Source: CBDIDH01 sp965277595
GTDB taxonomy: Bacteria; Planctomycetota; Planctomycetia; Isosphaerales; Isosphaeraceae
Direction: 5' to 3'
Length of the DNA stretch: 64,000 nucleotides
Assembly (NCBI GenBank): GCA_965277595.1
Contig: CBDIDH010000002.1
Span: forward strand, 3,224,001-3,288,000
Made by a program: the position numbers and the translations under genes. Shown piece by piece: positions 42,172 through 50,775 of this stretch. The notes under the pieces were generated by a model. It was given only the letters and a program-made list of their open reading frames with translations, had not been told where the DNA came from and searched no databases. Within the stretch, counting starts at the first letter, position 1. Every line of letters starts with the position of its first letter.

Positions 42172-45100
42172 TCAAGCCCCGCCAGTCGTTCTCCGGCGGG
42201 TGAACTCGGGCGATGACAGGATGGCCACGATCATCTGATCGTTGCCCTTGCCGGTCGATGCCAGAGGAAGGAATGTCGCCCGACCCGACGGATCGGCGGT
42301 GCGTTCGAGAAGCTCGGAGTAAAGGGCATCGATGGCAAGGTCGCGGGATTCGGTGGAGTTGAAGAACGCGGCGACGAGCCCGGCGCGCGTGGTCGCGCCG
42401 GAGTTCAGAGCGTTGGTCCAGGTGGCGAGGCCACCGGCATCGGCCTGGCGGCTGAGCATGACCTGGTAGAGCGAGCTCACGAACGCCTGGTCCGAGGCCG
42501 TTTTGGCCGTGTACTCCGCGGAGGCCAGGAAGGCGGTCGCGACGTCGGACGACGATCGCCCCGCGTGCATCATGTTGACCCAATAGGCGACCTCGGAAGG
42601 CGAAGGAGTGCGGCTGAGCATGACCTGGTAATCGTCACGCACCTGGTTGGCGCGCGACTCGTTGGAGTTGAGGATGGCGCTGATGACGGCTGGCGGTGAG
42701 GAGACCTGAAGGACGTGGGTCCAGTAGGCAAGGCCGCCCGGATCGGCCGCGCGACCGAGGATCGCGTGATAGTAGCCATTCACGAGCGCCGCGTTGGAGG
42801 TCGGGAACGACCCGGCGAAGACCTGCGAGTCAACCGGCAAGGGGCCGACCGCCGAGACGATTCGTTCACCGAGGCCGATGCCCGTGAGATTTTCGCCGCC
42901 CGAGAGGAGAAGCGTCGTCCCACTGCCGTTGGCGTCGACGCCTTGCTCGAATCCGAGAGTCTGAAGGCGAAGGGTGTAGGTTCCGGGCGCGATCCCGGTG
43001 AAGGAATACGCGCCGCCGACACCGGTCACGGCCGAGAGTTCGCCGGAATCAAGCACGCCGTTGCCGTTCGCGTCGAGGTAGACGGTCCGGCCGACGACCC
43101 CGGCCTCGCCGGGACCCTGGACGCCGTTGGCGTTGTAATCGACGAAGAGTTGGCCCGAGAGACTTGCGGAGCTGGGAAGCACGGTCGTGCTGGTCGAGGC
43201 GGTGTCGTTGCCCGGATTGACGAGCGTCTCGTTGGCCGCGATGCCGGTAACTCCGGCCGTGCCGCTGAGGACGCCCGCGCCAATCGGGCTTGAAGCGCTC
43301 ACCGTCAATGTCAAGGTCAGACTGGCGCTGGCGCTGGAGGCGAGAGCGCCGACGTTCCAGACACCAGTCGCGGCGTTGCCGGTCGGGCTGAAGCTCCCCT
43401 GGCTGGGCTGAACGCTGTAGATCGACACCCCGGCGCTGGGGAGGGTGATCGCATCGTTGAGCGTGACGGCCGACGAGTCGGACGGGCCGTTGTTGGTGAC
43501 AGTGAGGGTGTAAACCAGGTTCTTCGACCCGGAACCTTCCGTCACCGACGTCGGACTGCCGGTCAAACTGACCTGAAGGTCGACCTTGTGCTGGACGCTG
43601 GTCGTGACGGAATTCGAGGCGTTGTTCCCGGCGTTGGGATCGATGGTGCCGGAGGTCGCGACCGTCGCGGAATTGCTCAGTGTCGAGGCGGCCAGGGCGT
43701 TCGAAGCGAGGGCGACGTGGATCGTCACGGTCGTCGAGGCGCCGCTAGCCAGGCCCGAGGCGTTGACGTACTTCACCGACTGACCGACCGCCGAGGTGCC
43801 CAGGGTGCTACCGGCCGAGACGTAGGTCAGGCCCGTTGGAAGCAGGTCGGTCAGATTGAATCCGCCGGTCTCGTTCGAGGGGCCGTTGTTGGTGACGGTG
43901 AAGACGTAATTATACCCGTTCGGATCGCCCGCGATGGCCGAGGAGGCTCCGGACGCGCTGACGACGAGGTCGGCCATCGTTTGAACGGTGGTCGATACGG
44001 TGTTCGAGGTGTTATTCCCGGCGTTGGGGTCGACCGTGCCGTTGGTCGCCACGGTCGCGGAGTTGGCGAGGTTTGTGCCGTTCGCGAGGTTGGGGGCCAT
44101 CGTGACCTGAATCGTCACGGTCGTCGAGGCGCCGCTGGCAAGGCCCGTCGCGGTGGTGTAAGTCACCGCCTGTCCGCTGGCCGAGGTGCCCACGGTGCTA
44201 CCGGCGGACGCATAGGTGAGGCCGGCGGGAAGCAGGTCGGTCAGGATGAACCCGCCGGTGTTGTCGGACGGGCCGTTGTTGGTGATCGTGAAGATGTAGT
44301 CAAACCCGTTCGGATCGCCCGCGATCGCTGTTGGTGGACCGGAGGCGGTGACGGTGAGGTCGGCCTGGAGTTGCAGGTAAGTGAAGGCGGCGGGGTCGGT
44401 GGTCGTGGTGGTGTCGGGGTTGGTGACGACGATATCGGCTAGGCCGACGGTACCGGCGGGAGTCGTCGCGGTGATCGTGTTCGCGCTGACAACGTTGACG
44501 TTGCTGGCCGCGACGCCGCCGATCGTCAAGGTCGCGCCGTTGAGGAAGCCGGAACCGGTGATGATAATCGCGGTTCCGCCGTTGCTGTAGCCCTGATTCG
44601 GGCTCACGCTGCTGATCACCGGGCCGGCGGGCGTGAATTCAAAGGCGCCGAGGTCGGGCGTATTGGCGCGTGCGACACCCCGTTGGTCGGTGGTCAGGCC
44701 GGTGGCGGTCGAGCCGGTGGCAAGTGCGGAGGTGCTCTGGGCCGTCAAGGCGATCGTGGGGGAGGGGCCGCCGTTATCCGACAGTCCGGCCGCCGCGAAG
44801 TTTGGGGAAGTCCCGGCGACGAGCGCGCCGCTGGGCAAGCCGTTGCTTCCCAACCCGTTCAGGGTGACGAGGTTATTGGAACTGCCGGAGAGGTTGGCGG
44901 CCGTGCCGCCGTTATAGGTGGTGGTGTAAAAATCGGAGACGGACGTGCTGGTGTCCTGGCCGAGGATGCTGTTGGTAATCGTGGCGATCGCCTGGTTGTT
45001 GGTGTCGCTGAGGACCGTGAGGTCCGTGCCCCCCTGGGCCGCGGTGTTGCCGGTCATCGTGAGGAAGGTGGCCGTGAGGTTTCCGTTGCGGACGAAGATG

Positions 45101-46293
45101 GCGCCGCCCTGGCCCAGGCCGGCGCTTCCCGTGTTGGCGCCCGATCCACCAGGGCCGCCGGTTGCGCTGTTCAGGGTGAAGGTGTCATTGGTGAGGGTGA
45201 CGGTGCCGCTGTTACTGAAGATGGCTCCTCCCAGCCCCGCGCCGCCGCCGCCACCGCCGCCGCCACCGCCGAACGCTCCATTGCCGCCACTACCACCGCC
45301 ATATCCACCGCCTCCCCCGAGGCTGGTTCCTTGACCGCCTCCACCAGCGCCGCCGCCGCCGCCAAAGCCGCCGAGACCGCCGTGGCTGAAGTTGCCTCCA
45401 CCTCCCGCTCCACCGCCAAACCCGCCAGATCCTCCTGGCCGACCGATGGCGGTTCCGTTGGCGCCATCACCGCCACCACCGCCACCACCGCCGAGCCCAC
45501 CCGGCGAACCCGGGGTGAGTCTTGGGCCGCCCGCTCCGCCGTGAACGCCGCCGCCGACGCCGCCGGTATCGACTACGGGCGCGAATCCTCCCGCGCCCAG
45601 GCCGCCGCCCCCGCCGCCAGCCTGCTCGGAGCCCGACGACGTCGAGCCCCCTGTGCCGCCGATGGCAAGGTTGTTCGAGAAGGTGCAGCCGTTGGCGACA
45701 AAGGTTGACGACGATCCGTCGACCAGCACGGCGCCGCCGAGCCCGGCACCACCACCCCCCGCGCCCCCCACGTTATCCGAGCCACCCGTACCCCCCTTGG
45801 CCTGGCCCCCCTGGATCGTCAGGTTCTTTAACTGGAGCGCTCCGCCCCCTTCGACCGCGAAAAGACGAGTCGACGAGTTGCCAAAAAGGGTCATTCCCGG
45901 CACATTGGCGCCGAGCGATCCGTCGATCGTGATGTTGTCGTTCGACCCCACGATGAACGAGGTCTGGCCATACGGGTTGGTGAACCCCGAAGGCTCGGTG
46001 ACGAGATTGCCGCTCAGCGTGATGTTCGTTTGCTGAGCATTGGAGAAGACCATCGGATCAAAGGTGATCGTATCGGGCTGTCCGTCCGCGATTGCCTGGT
46101 TCAGGCAGTATCGCAGGTCACCGCTGGTCCCCGACCCGCTTCCGGGGGCGTTGCCAGAAGTATCGCCGAGGATATTGACCACGTACGCGGTCGGCGTGAT
46201 CCGGCTTTCTAGCGACTCGATCGGAGCAAACCGCGAACGACGGTTACGGGTCTTGTTGATGAGACGCTGGCGACGGACAGCTTGCTGCGACAT
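42172..46293 (-). CDS. Giant surface protein: Gly-rich, IPT/TIG, DUF11, SdrD-B-like, DUF4214
   Basis: 1,373 residues from ATG 46293 (GGAG upstream); upstream in-frame codons rejected. The start has the planctomycete LExR-type motif (ESLESRITPTAYVVN) about residue 30. Then a parallel-beta choice-of-anchor region with a very glycine-rich block (about 160-370), an IPT/TIG domain (ISSVSPNQGYSNGGTAIIIT), three DUF11 repeats (each with NNGPS), an SdrD-B-like domain (GQLFVDYNANGVQGPGEAGV) and DUF4214 repeats at the end (YYHAILGRAADPGGLAYW). Such proteins are probably exported surface adhesins. The long GC-rich plus-strand frames here are shadows. Confidence 0.85.
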   Translation of the reverse strand: MSQQAVRRQRLINKTRNRRSRFAPIESLESRITPTAYVVNILGDTSGNAPGSGSGTSGDLRYCLNQAIADGQPDTITFDPMVFSNAQQTNITLSGNLVTEPSGFTNPYGQTSFIVGSNDNITIDGSLGANVPGMTLFGNSSTRLFAVEGGGALQLKNLTIQGGQAKGGTGGSDNVGGAGGGGAGLGGAVLVDGSSSTFVANGCTFSNNLAIGGTGGSTSSGSEQAGGGGGGLGAGGFAPVVDTGGVGGGVHGGAGGPRLTPGSPGGLGGGGGGGGDGANGTAIGRPGGSGGFGGGAGGGGNFSHGGLGGFGGGGGAGGGGQGTSLGGGGGYGGGSGGNGAFGGGGGGGGGGAGLGGAIFSNSGTVTLTNDTFTLNSATGGPGGSGANTGSAGLGQGGAIFVRNGNLTATFLTMTGNTAAQGGTDLTVLSDTNNQAIATITNSILGQDTSTSVSDFYTTTYNGGTAANLSGSSNNLVTLNGLGSNGLPSGALVAGTSPNFAAAGLSDNGGPSPTIALTAQSTSALATGSTATGLTTDQRGVARANTPDLGAFEFTPAGPVISSVSPNQGYSNGGTAIIITGSGFLNGATLTIGGVAASNVNVVSANTITATTPAGTVGLADIVVTNPDTTTTTDPAAFTYLQLQADLTVTASGPPTAIAGDPNGFDYIFTITNNGPSDNTGGFILTDLLPAGLTYASAGSTVGTSASGQAVTYTTATGLASGASTTVTIQVTMAPNLANGTNLANSATVATNGTVDPNAGNNTSNTVSTTVQTMADLVVSASGASSAIAGDPNGYNYVFTVTNNGPSNETGGFNLTDLLPTGLTYVSAGSTLGTSAVGQSVKYVNASGLASGASTTVTIHVALASNALAASTLSNSATVATSGTIDPNAGNNASNSVTTSVQHKVDLQVSLTGSPTSVTEGSGSKNLVYTLTVTNNGPSDSSAVTLNDAITLPSAGVSIYSVQPSQGSFSPTGNAATGVWNVGALASSASASLTLTLTVSASSPIGAGVLSGTAGVTGIAANETLVNPGNDTASTSTTVLPSSASLSGQLFVDYNANGVQGPGEAGVVGRTVYLDANGNGVLDSGELSAVTGVGGAYSFTGIAPGTYTLRLQTLGFEQGVDANGSGTTLLLSGGENLTGIGLGERIVSAVGPLPVDSQVFAGSFPTSNAALVNGYYHAILGRAADPGGLAYWTHVLQVSSPPAVISAILNSNESRANQVRDDYQVMLSRTPSPSEVAYWVNMMHAGRSSSDVATAFLASAEYTAKTASDQAFVSSLYQVMLSRQADAGGLATWTNALNSGATTRAGLVAAFFNSTESRDLAIDALYSELLERTADPSGRATFLPLASTGKGNDQMIVAILSSPEFTRRRTTGGA

Positions 46294-47171
46294 GTTGCAA
46301 TCTCCACGACATTTGCTCTCTAAGCCCGAGGTCAATGCCCGTCGCGAAACGACCCCGGCCGTACCCGAATCCACGGAATCCAATTCGGGGAGATCGACAC
46401 GCGCCGCCGCTGAAGATTGTCTCGATTTCCAGGCGACGGACTTGGTCGGTCGACGTAACAGGAGGACCACGTTGAACCATAGAACAAAATTTCCGTGTGA
46501 ATCCGGCGGATTGCCGCGAGGGTTTTCCGGACCCTTTGGAAGAAAAAAAAGCCAGGGCTTCACGCCGAGCTGATCGCCGCCCAACCCGTTCAGGAACCGG
46601 AACGACACACCCTGGGGGCTCGTTCAACAAATTTATGAGTTTGTGATCAAATCGGGAAACGATTCCGCAATTCCCGGGTCCACCCTGGAACGTCCACGCC
46701 GTCATCCTGACCGCGGAGTTCAACCGCCTGACATCCGCTTCGAGCTTTTGGCCTTCGATCCGGCCTCAATCCTCGTCGACCAACTCTGCTTCCCGATCCT
46801 GGCCGAGGTCTGGAACGTGACCATCCCGACCGGCGGTCATCTTTTCCTCGGCGGGAAAAACGCGAGTTGATCGTGTTGGCCAGATAACGTAACGTCGGGT
46901 CCGATGCGCATGGTCTTCAGGCAGGTCGTCAGGACCTGGAACGGAAACCGTGGACGCCCGCGATTCAACCGACCATTCCTTCCCCGGGCTTTCATCCCTC
47001 GGCATTAAAGGCGTCCGCCCGATTTGGTCGGGTCGGGTGGGTCTGCTCTGCTGGGATAAGGTCAAAACGTCGGGAGTCCTTGACTCGGGTAGGTCGCCCC
47101 TTTTGACTTCTTGCCAGTGCATTTCAGGAGACAACACCAGGAGGATTGCAAAGTCAGTAATTTCCATGACC
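46294..47171. other. Gene-poor interval before element B
   Basis: No convincing gene in 878 bp. The part next to 46,293 is the leader of the giant protein gene. Open frames of 75-135 codons on either strand lack ribosome sites or coding character. Confidence 0.5.
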
Positions 47172-47303
47172 ATTAGGGTTGTTGCGGAATAGCCGTAAGG
47201 TCAAAGGGCAGAAGGACATGGGACAAAAGGGGAAATCCGCCCTTTGTCCTTGTGTCCTTTGAGCTTACGTCAAAAACAGTCCCTAATACGCAAAAACCCT
47301 AAT
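47172..47303. repeat. 132-bp dispersed hairpin repeat, copy 2 (MITE-like)
   Basis: Termini ATTAGGGTTGTTGCG and CGCAAAAACCCTAAT are inverted repeats with one mismatch. The inner halves are complementary as in copy 1 (29,151-29,282). GACC directly precedes (47,168-47,171) and directly follows (47,304-47,307) the unit, as a 4-bp target-site duplication would. No coding capacity; mobilisation would need a transposase elsewhere. Confidence 0.88.
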
Positions 47304-47628
47304 GACCAAGGCCCGATGACCAAAGAGGCGAAATTTTTCGGTCATTGGTCATCGGCCATCGGGACTTTGCAATTCTCCTGGAGACGAAACCGGGATAATT
47401 CCGGTTATGGATGACGACCCGATCCAGGTCGCCGTACCCGCCAGGTCCGCCCCTCGCGCCTTTTTCCACGGTCGTCCGGGATAACGACCCCTCAATGGGA
47501 CACCCCATCTGATTGCTCTTGAAAGCCAGGCAACGCAACAGGTATCATGCGTCGTATCGCCTGGAGCCTGGCTCTCGACAATCTCGTACCCCATCTCGAC
47601 TCGCTTCCTCCGTCGAACGTTCACAGTT
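47304..47628. other. Interval between repeat and tRNA-Gln remnant
   Basis: No gene seen. Words of the type ATGACC / GGTCAT are repeated in both orientations between 47,302 and 47,362 and can form a hairpin next to the 132-bp repeat. Confidence 0.5.
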
Positions 47629-47675
47629 TGGGGATTGGTGTAACGGTAGCACGCTTGACTCTGAATCAAGTAGTC
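47629..47675 (+). pseudogene. 5' half of tRNA-Gln (CTG), truncated at element B junction
   Basis: The acceptor 5' strand TGGGGAT, D-arm GGTGTAACGGTAGCAC and anticodon arm CTTGA-CTCTGAA-TCAAG (anticodon CTG at 47,661-47,663) plus TAGTC of the variable region are intact. The T-arm (TTCGAATC-type) and the complementary ATCCCCA acceptor strand are missing and replaced by element sequence. The copy cannot make a functional tRNA. The junction most likely marks the attachment core of element B. Confidence 0.85.
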
Positions 47676-47764
47676 TCTTTGCCTTAAACCCCTTTCCTGC
47701 AAGCACTTAAAACCCCTCCTCCCGCCGTTCGGCACCTTATCCGGCACCGCATCAAGGATCACCA

Positions 47765-48796
47765 ATGCCAAGGCAAGCGCGCCCGTGGTACTGGGAATAC
47801 AAGAAGGCTTGGTACGTCAAGCTGAACGGCAAGCAGATTCGCTTACATGAGGATAAGAAAGAGGCGGACAAAGCCTACTTTCGTCTCATGGCGGATTCCG
47901 GGCATTTGCCGCCGGTCAAGGAACCCAAGCTCCGCAACCTGTTCGACGACTTCCTCGACCACACCCGCCAGACGGTCAAGTCGGAAACGTGGGAATGGTA
48001 CAGGGTGTTCGTGCAGGACTTCGCCGACCAGTTTCCTGCACTGAAGGCGAACGCCGTCACAGAGACGCACGTCCAGAAGTGGCTCAAGCTGGAACGCAAG
48101 CGACGGTGGGGCGCGACCACACAGCGGAGCGCCATCACCATCCTCAAGGCGGCGTTCAACTGGGCGGTCAAGTCCCGCCGTCTGCAAGAGAACCCGATCC
48201 GCCACATGGCCAAACCGGCGGCCACCCGGCGGGATAGAATCCCCTCGCCGGAGGAGCGGGCGTACATCACAGGGCTCTTCCCGGTGGGCGACCCGTTCCA
48301 CGATTTTCTGACGGCGATGGAAGAGTCGGGCGCGAGGCCGGGCGAAATCATGCGCCTGACCGCCGCCGACGTGAACCTGGCCGAAGGCGTCGCCGTTCTG
48401 TACGAGCACAAGGTGCGGGAGAAGACGGGTAAGAGCAGGACGATCTACCTGACGGCCAAGCTGGGCGGGATGCTGGAGAGTTTGATCCGCCGGCACCCCC
48501 AGGGCGAACTTTTCAGAAACGAGGACGGAAACCCGTGGAACCGGCAGGCCGTCAACTGTCGCTTCCGCCGCAAAAAAAACCGGAAAACCGACCCGATTGA
48601 TAAATCCGTGGTCGCCTACCTCTGGCGGCACGGCTGGACGACGGACGCCCTGGAAAACGGGGTGCCGATTGCGACCGTCGCCGAGCTTTTAGGGCACCAG
48701 GGTACGGCCATCGTGTCGGCCCATTACTCGCACCTCGGCGAGCGGAAAGAGCACCTGAAGAACGCCATGGAGCAGGCGACGAAGAAAGCTACCTGA
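47765..48796 (+). CDS. Tyrosine integrase (element B)
   Basis: 343 residues; AAGGATC precedes the ATG. Catalytic residues in order: GARPGEIMRLT (Arg), a REKTGKSRTI strand (Lys), VVAYLWRHGWTTDAL (His-x-x-Arg region reading WRH), ELLGHQGT (His) and HYSHLGE (Tyr). The N-terminal arm-binding start PRPWYWEYKKAWYVKLNGK-like segment (RPWYWEYKKAWYVKLNGKQI) differs from the element A integrase, matching the different tRNA target. It overlaps the 3' end of the excisionase gene by 8 bp in convergent orientation. Confidence 0.92.
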   Translation: MPRQARPWYWEYKKAWYVKLNGKQIRLHEDKKEADKAYFRLMADSGHLPPVKEPKLRNLFDDFLDHTRQTVKSETWEWYRVFVQDFADQFPALKANAVTETHVQKWLKLERKRRWGATTQRSAITILKAAFNWAVKSRRLQENPIRHMAKPAATRRDRIPSPEERAYITGLFPVGDPFHDFLTAMEESGARPGEIMRLTAADVNLAEGVAVLYEHKVREKTGKSRTIYLTAKLGGMLESLIRRHPQGELFRNEDGNPWNRQAVNCRFRRKKNRKTDPIDKSVVAYLWRHGWTTDALENGVPIATVAELLGHQGTAIVSAHYSHLGERKEHLKNAMEQATKKAT

Positions 48797-48989
48797 TCCA
48801 CCGGAGCGGTTGAGGGGCGGGCTGCGCCTTGGCCGCGTTTTCCATGTACGCCCGCACCTGATCTTCCGACACGCGGATCGTGCCGCGCCCGATGCCGTGC
48901 CGGGTGCATTTCAGCCTCCCGGCCGCGATCAGGCCGTAGACCAGGGACGGGCTTATTTCCAGATTTTTTGCGACCTGTCTCACCGTCAT
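48789..48989 (-). CDS. Excisionase-like winged-helix protein (element B)
   Basis: 66 residues from ATG 48989, which overlaps the TGA of the upstream gene (ATGA). Sequence MTVRQVAKNLEISPSLVYGL, then LIAAGRLKCTRHGIGRGTIR and SEDQVRAYMENA, matches the excisionase-like protein of element A nearly throughout. It binds DNA through the helix-turn-helix and should direct excision with the convergent integrase. Ends 3' to 3' with int. Confidence 0.82.
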   Translation of the reverse strand: MTVRQVAKNLEISPSLVYGLIAAGRLKCTRHGIGRGTIRVSEDQVRAYMENAAKAQPAPQPLRWIR

Positions 48990-49717
48990 CGCTCCATCTC
49001 CTTTCCCCTCTCGCCGGCGAGACGCTGGCTCGCATACTCCTCGAGCGTCCGCTGGAACGCGTCCTCCGGCCGGTTCTCCGCCGCCCGCGCGGCGTAGTCG
49101 GCTCGCAGCTCTGCGTTGAGCCCGATTTCTTTGAACCCTTCGTGTTCGACCCGGAACGGGCGGCCGCCGGGGTCGACGATCACGTCTCCCGGGACCGTGT
49201 CCCGCGGCCCGAAGACCAGGGCCTCGACCCCCTCCTTGCGTTCCCACGCCAGCCACGGTCGGGCGTCGAACAGGAGGCCGCCCTGATCTGTCGCTTTCTC
49301 GACGGTCTCCCGCAGGCCGTTCGCCTGAACATTGGCGACGTGGGAAAACCCCTCGGGGAACCTGCCGTGGGCGGGAGCGGGATTCGGCCAATTGTCGTTG
49401 TGCCAGACCTGATAGGTCTTCGGGCCGGTGAATGGCCTCTCATCCGCCCGTGACGCAATCCCGTCCATCCAGAAACCGGCAGCCTCTCCATCGAGCACCC
49501 GCCGTTCGACGTCCAGCTTCTGGCTTTCGGTGAAGCCCTGCCAGTCGACCTCCGCGTCGAGGACGGCCTGCTGCTCGACCCGACTCAGGTTTTCCCACCA
49601 GGGCAGCGCGGCATCCGATACCGGCTCGGGGGTCTTCCCTTTCTCAAGCCAGTAGCTCATCGACTCGAGCCATTCGATCTTCTGAGTCACGGCTTCCATC
49701 TGTTCTTTCGTGGGCAT
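48986..49717 (-). CDS. Tail-bearing modular protein with YodL-like middle (243 residues)
   Basis: ATG 49717 with GGAGATCGATC upstream. Three parts: residues 1-75 (MPTKEQMEAVTQKIEWLES onward, with W-rich helices and a VLDGEAAGFWMDG end) resemble the N-terminal part of the 153-residue protein at 61,546. Residues 95-205 carry VANVQANGLRETVEKAT and RDTVPGDVIVDPGGRPFRVE followed by GFKEI, a pattern of YodL-like modules of mobile-element proteins. The end is the shared tail (FQRTLEEYASQ-RLAGERGK-EMER). YodL-like modules are known from polyvalent proteins of phages and conjugative elements that enter the recipient. Function here inferred only. Confidence 0.7.
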   Translation of the reverse strand: MPTKEQMEAVTQKIEWLESMSYWLEKGKTPEPVSDAALPWWENLSRVEQQAVLDAEVDWQGFTESQKLDVERRVLDGEAAGFWMDGIASRADERPFTGPKTYQVWHNDNWPNPAPAHGRFPEGFSHVANVQANGLRETVEKATDQGGLLFDARPWLAWERKEGVEALVFGPRDTVPGDVIVDPGGRPFRVEHEGFKEIGLNAELRADYAARAAENRPEDAFQRTLEEYASQRLAGERGKEMER

Positions 49718-49759
49718 GATCGATCTCCTATTCGCCTGGGAAGGGCCCCGGCGATCACC

Positions 49760-50161
49760 TCAGCGCGGGACCCTTCTCAACCGCCCGAAGAGGCCGCTCC
49801 TCGCGATCGGCGCCGGGGCATCGCTCTCCCAGGCCACCGCCTTCCTCCTCTCGGTCTGGCAGAGCGTCTTGAGGAGGCGCACAGCGGCGCGGTTGGAATA
49901 GAGCGAGTCCACGTCGTCGATGACGACCGGCTCGTCGCGATGTTCCCAGAGCCGCATGTAGATCCCGAGGGCGGTGGCATGCCCCTCGATCCAGCACGCG
50001 TCCGGCAGGGCGTCGCATACGGCCCGGCTTTTCTGGAGGCCCGGGTCGCCGACCAGGACGAGCAGGTTGAACGCCCCGCCGACGAAGGCCCGGACATAGC
50101 GGTCGAGCTCGGAGTAGCTCGTCAGGCTGATCGCCCCGTCGGGCGGCGGTTCGGACGTCAT
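49760..50161 (-). CDS. Short AAA/P-loop-like protein (133 residues)
   Basis: ATG 50161; upstream in-frame codons belong to a different gene. A P-loop-like segment LLVLVGDPGLQKSRAVCDAL (about 34-53) and a Walker B-like PVVIDDVDSLYSN (78-90) are followed by a sensor-like LLKTLCQTERRKAVAWESDA. The P-loop is atypical (Gly-Leu-Gln-Lys-Ser in place of GxGKS/T). The protein stops soon after the core, and only 43 bp remain before the next gene, so the C-terminal lid is absent. It may need a partner or be a degenerate ATPase. Confidence 0.65.
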   Translation of the reverse strand: MTSEPPPDGAISLTSYSELDRYVRAFVGGAFNLLVLVGDPGLQKSRAVCDALPDACWIEGHATALGIYMRLWEHRDEPVVIDDVDSLYSNRAAVRLLKTLCQTERRKAVAWESDAPAPIARSGLFGRLRRVPR

Positions 50162-50187
50162 GGCAGCGCTCGTCGCCGGGTGAACGA

Positions 50188-50457
50188 TCAGATCCCATGA
50201 TCCCTGTAGAACCGCGGGACCGGATACTCCAGATGCCTGCCGTCGCTCAGCGTGACGAGCAGCTCCTTCTGCGGCCCGAAGATGGTGGTCGCCACCACGT
50301 CGCCGGACGAGTCGTCGACCAGCAGGTTCGACCAGGTGTTCGAGGGCTCCTCCCAGGCGGTCTTGGCGATGTCCGCCAGCGCCTCGTCGAGCGTTTCGTG
50401 CGACTCGATCAGCTCGGAACGGCCGTTCTGTCCCAGGAACGCGTACCACGTAAACAT
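50188..50457 (-). CDS. Conserved element protein, 89 residues
   Basis: ATG 50457 with GAGGAG upstream. Counterpart of the 109-residue protein of element A (9459-9788), sharing HETLDEALADI/YETL-type helix, TAWEEPSN/SSWEDPTN, VVAT-(T/G)-x-FGP and TLSDGR/VLSDGR. A small soluble alpha/beta domain of unknown function, core to the family. Confidence 0.72.
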   Translation of the reverse strand: MFTWYAFLGQNGRSELIESHETLDEALADIAKTAWEEPSNTWSNLLVDDSSGDVVATTIFGPQKELLVTLSDGRHLEYPVPRFYRDHGI

Positions 50458-50478
50458 CGTTGCTCCTCTCGTTGGGGG

Positions 50479-50664
50479 TCAGTTCGTGGAAGGCCGCAGC
50501 ATCTCTTCCCGAGCTTCCCGCTCGGCCATCTTGATGGCCTGATACACGACGTCGGCGACCTTATGAAATTGCAGCGCCTTCGATTCCCCGGTATCGATGT
50601 GACCTAGATTCAAGAGCTGGGCCGCCGCCGCGGCGGCCCAGTCGTAGTTGCGGTCGGCGACCAT
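50479..50664 (-). CDS. Conserved element protein, 61 residues
   Basis: ATG 50664 follows GGAGGGAGA. Counterpart of the 59-residue protein of element A (8251-8430): YDWAAAAAAQLLNL versus YEWAGAASAEILNL, KVADVVYQAIKMA versus KLQDVIYGAMCMA, and common end L-(R/Q)-PS-x-N. Unknown function. The 111-bp gap before the next gene may hold a promoter. Confidence 0.75.
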   Translation of the reverse strand: MVADRNYDWAAAAAAQLLNLGHIDTGESKALQFHKVADVVYQAIKMAEREAREEMLRPSTN

Positions 50665-50775
50665 TCTCCCTCCATAGATCCGATAGAATTATCGATTTAC
50701 GAATCGTTGATTGGTCGCCCATCAAGTTTCCGATCGGAACAAGGTAGGCGATCCGAAGAATCCCACGGCCGTCGC

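Noticed and set aside
46766..47173. 135-codon minus-strand gene upstream of element B
   Set aside because: No motif or start signal, and its beginning abuts the 132-bp repeat; considered chance.
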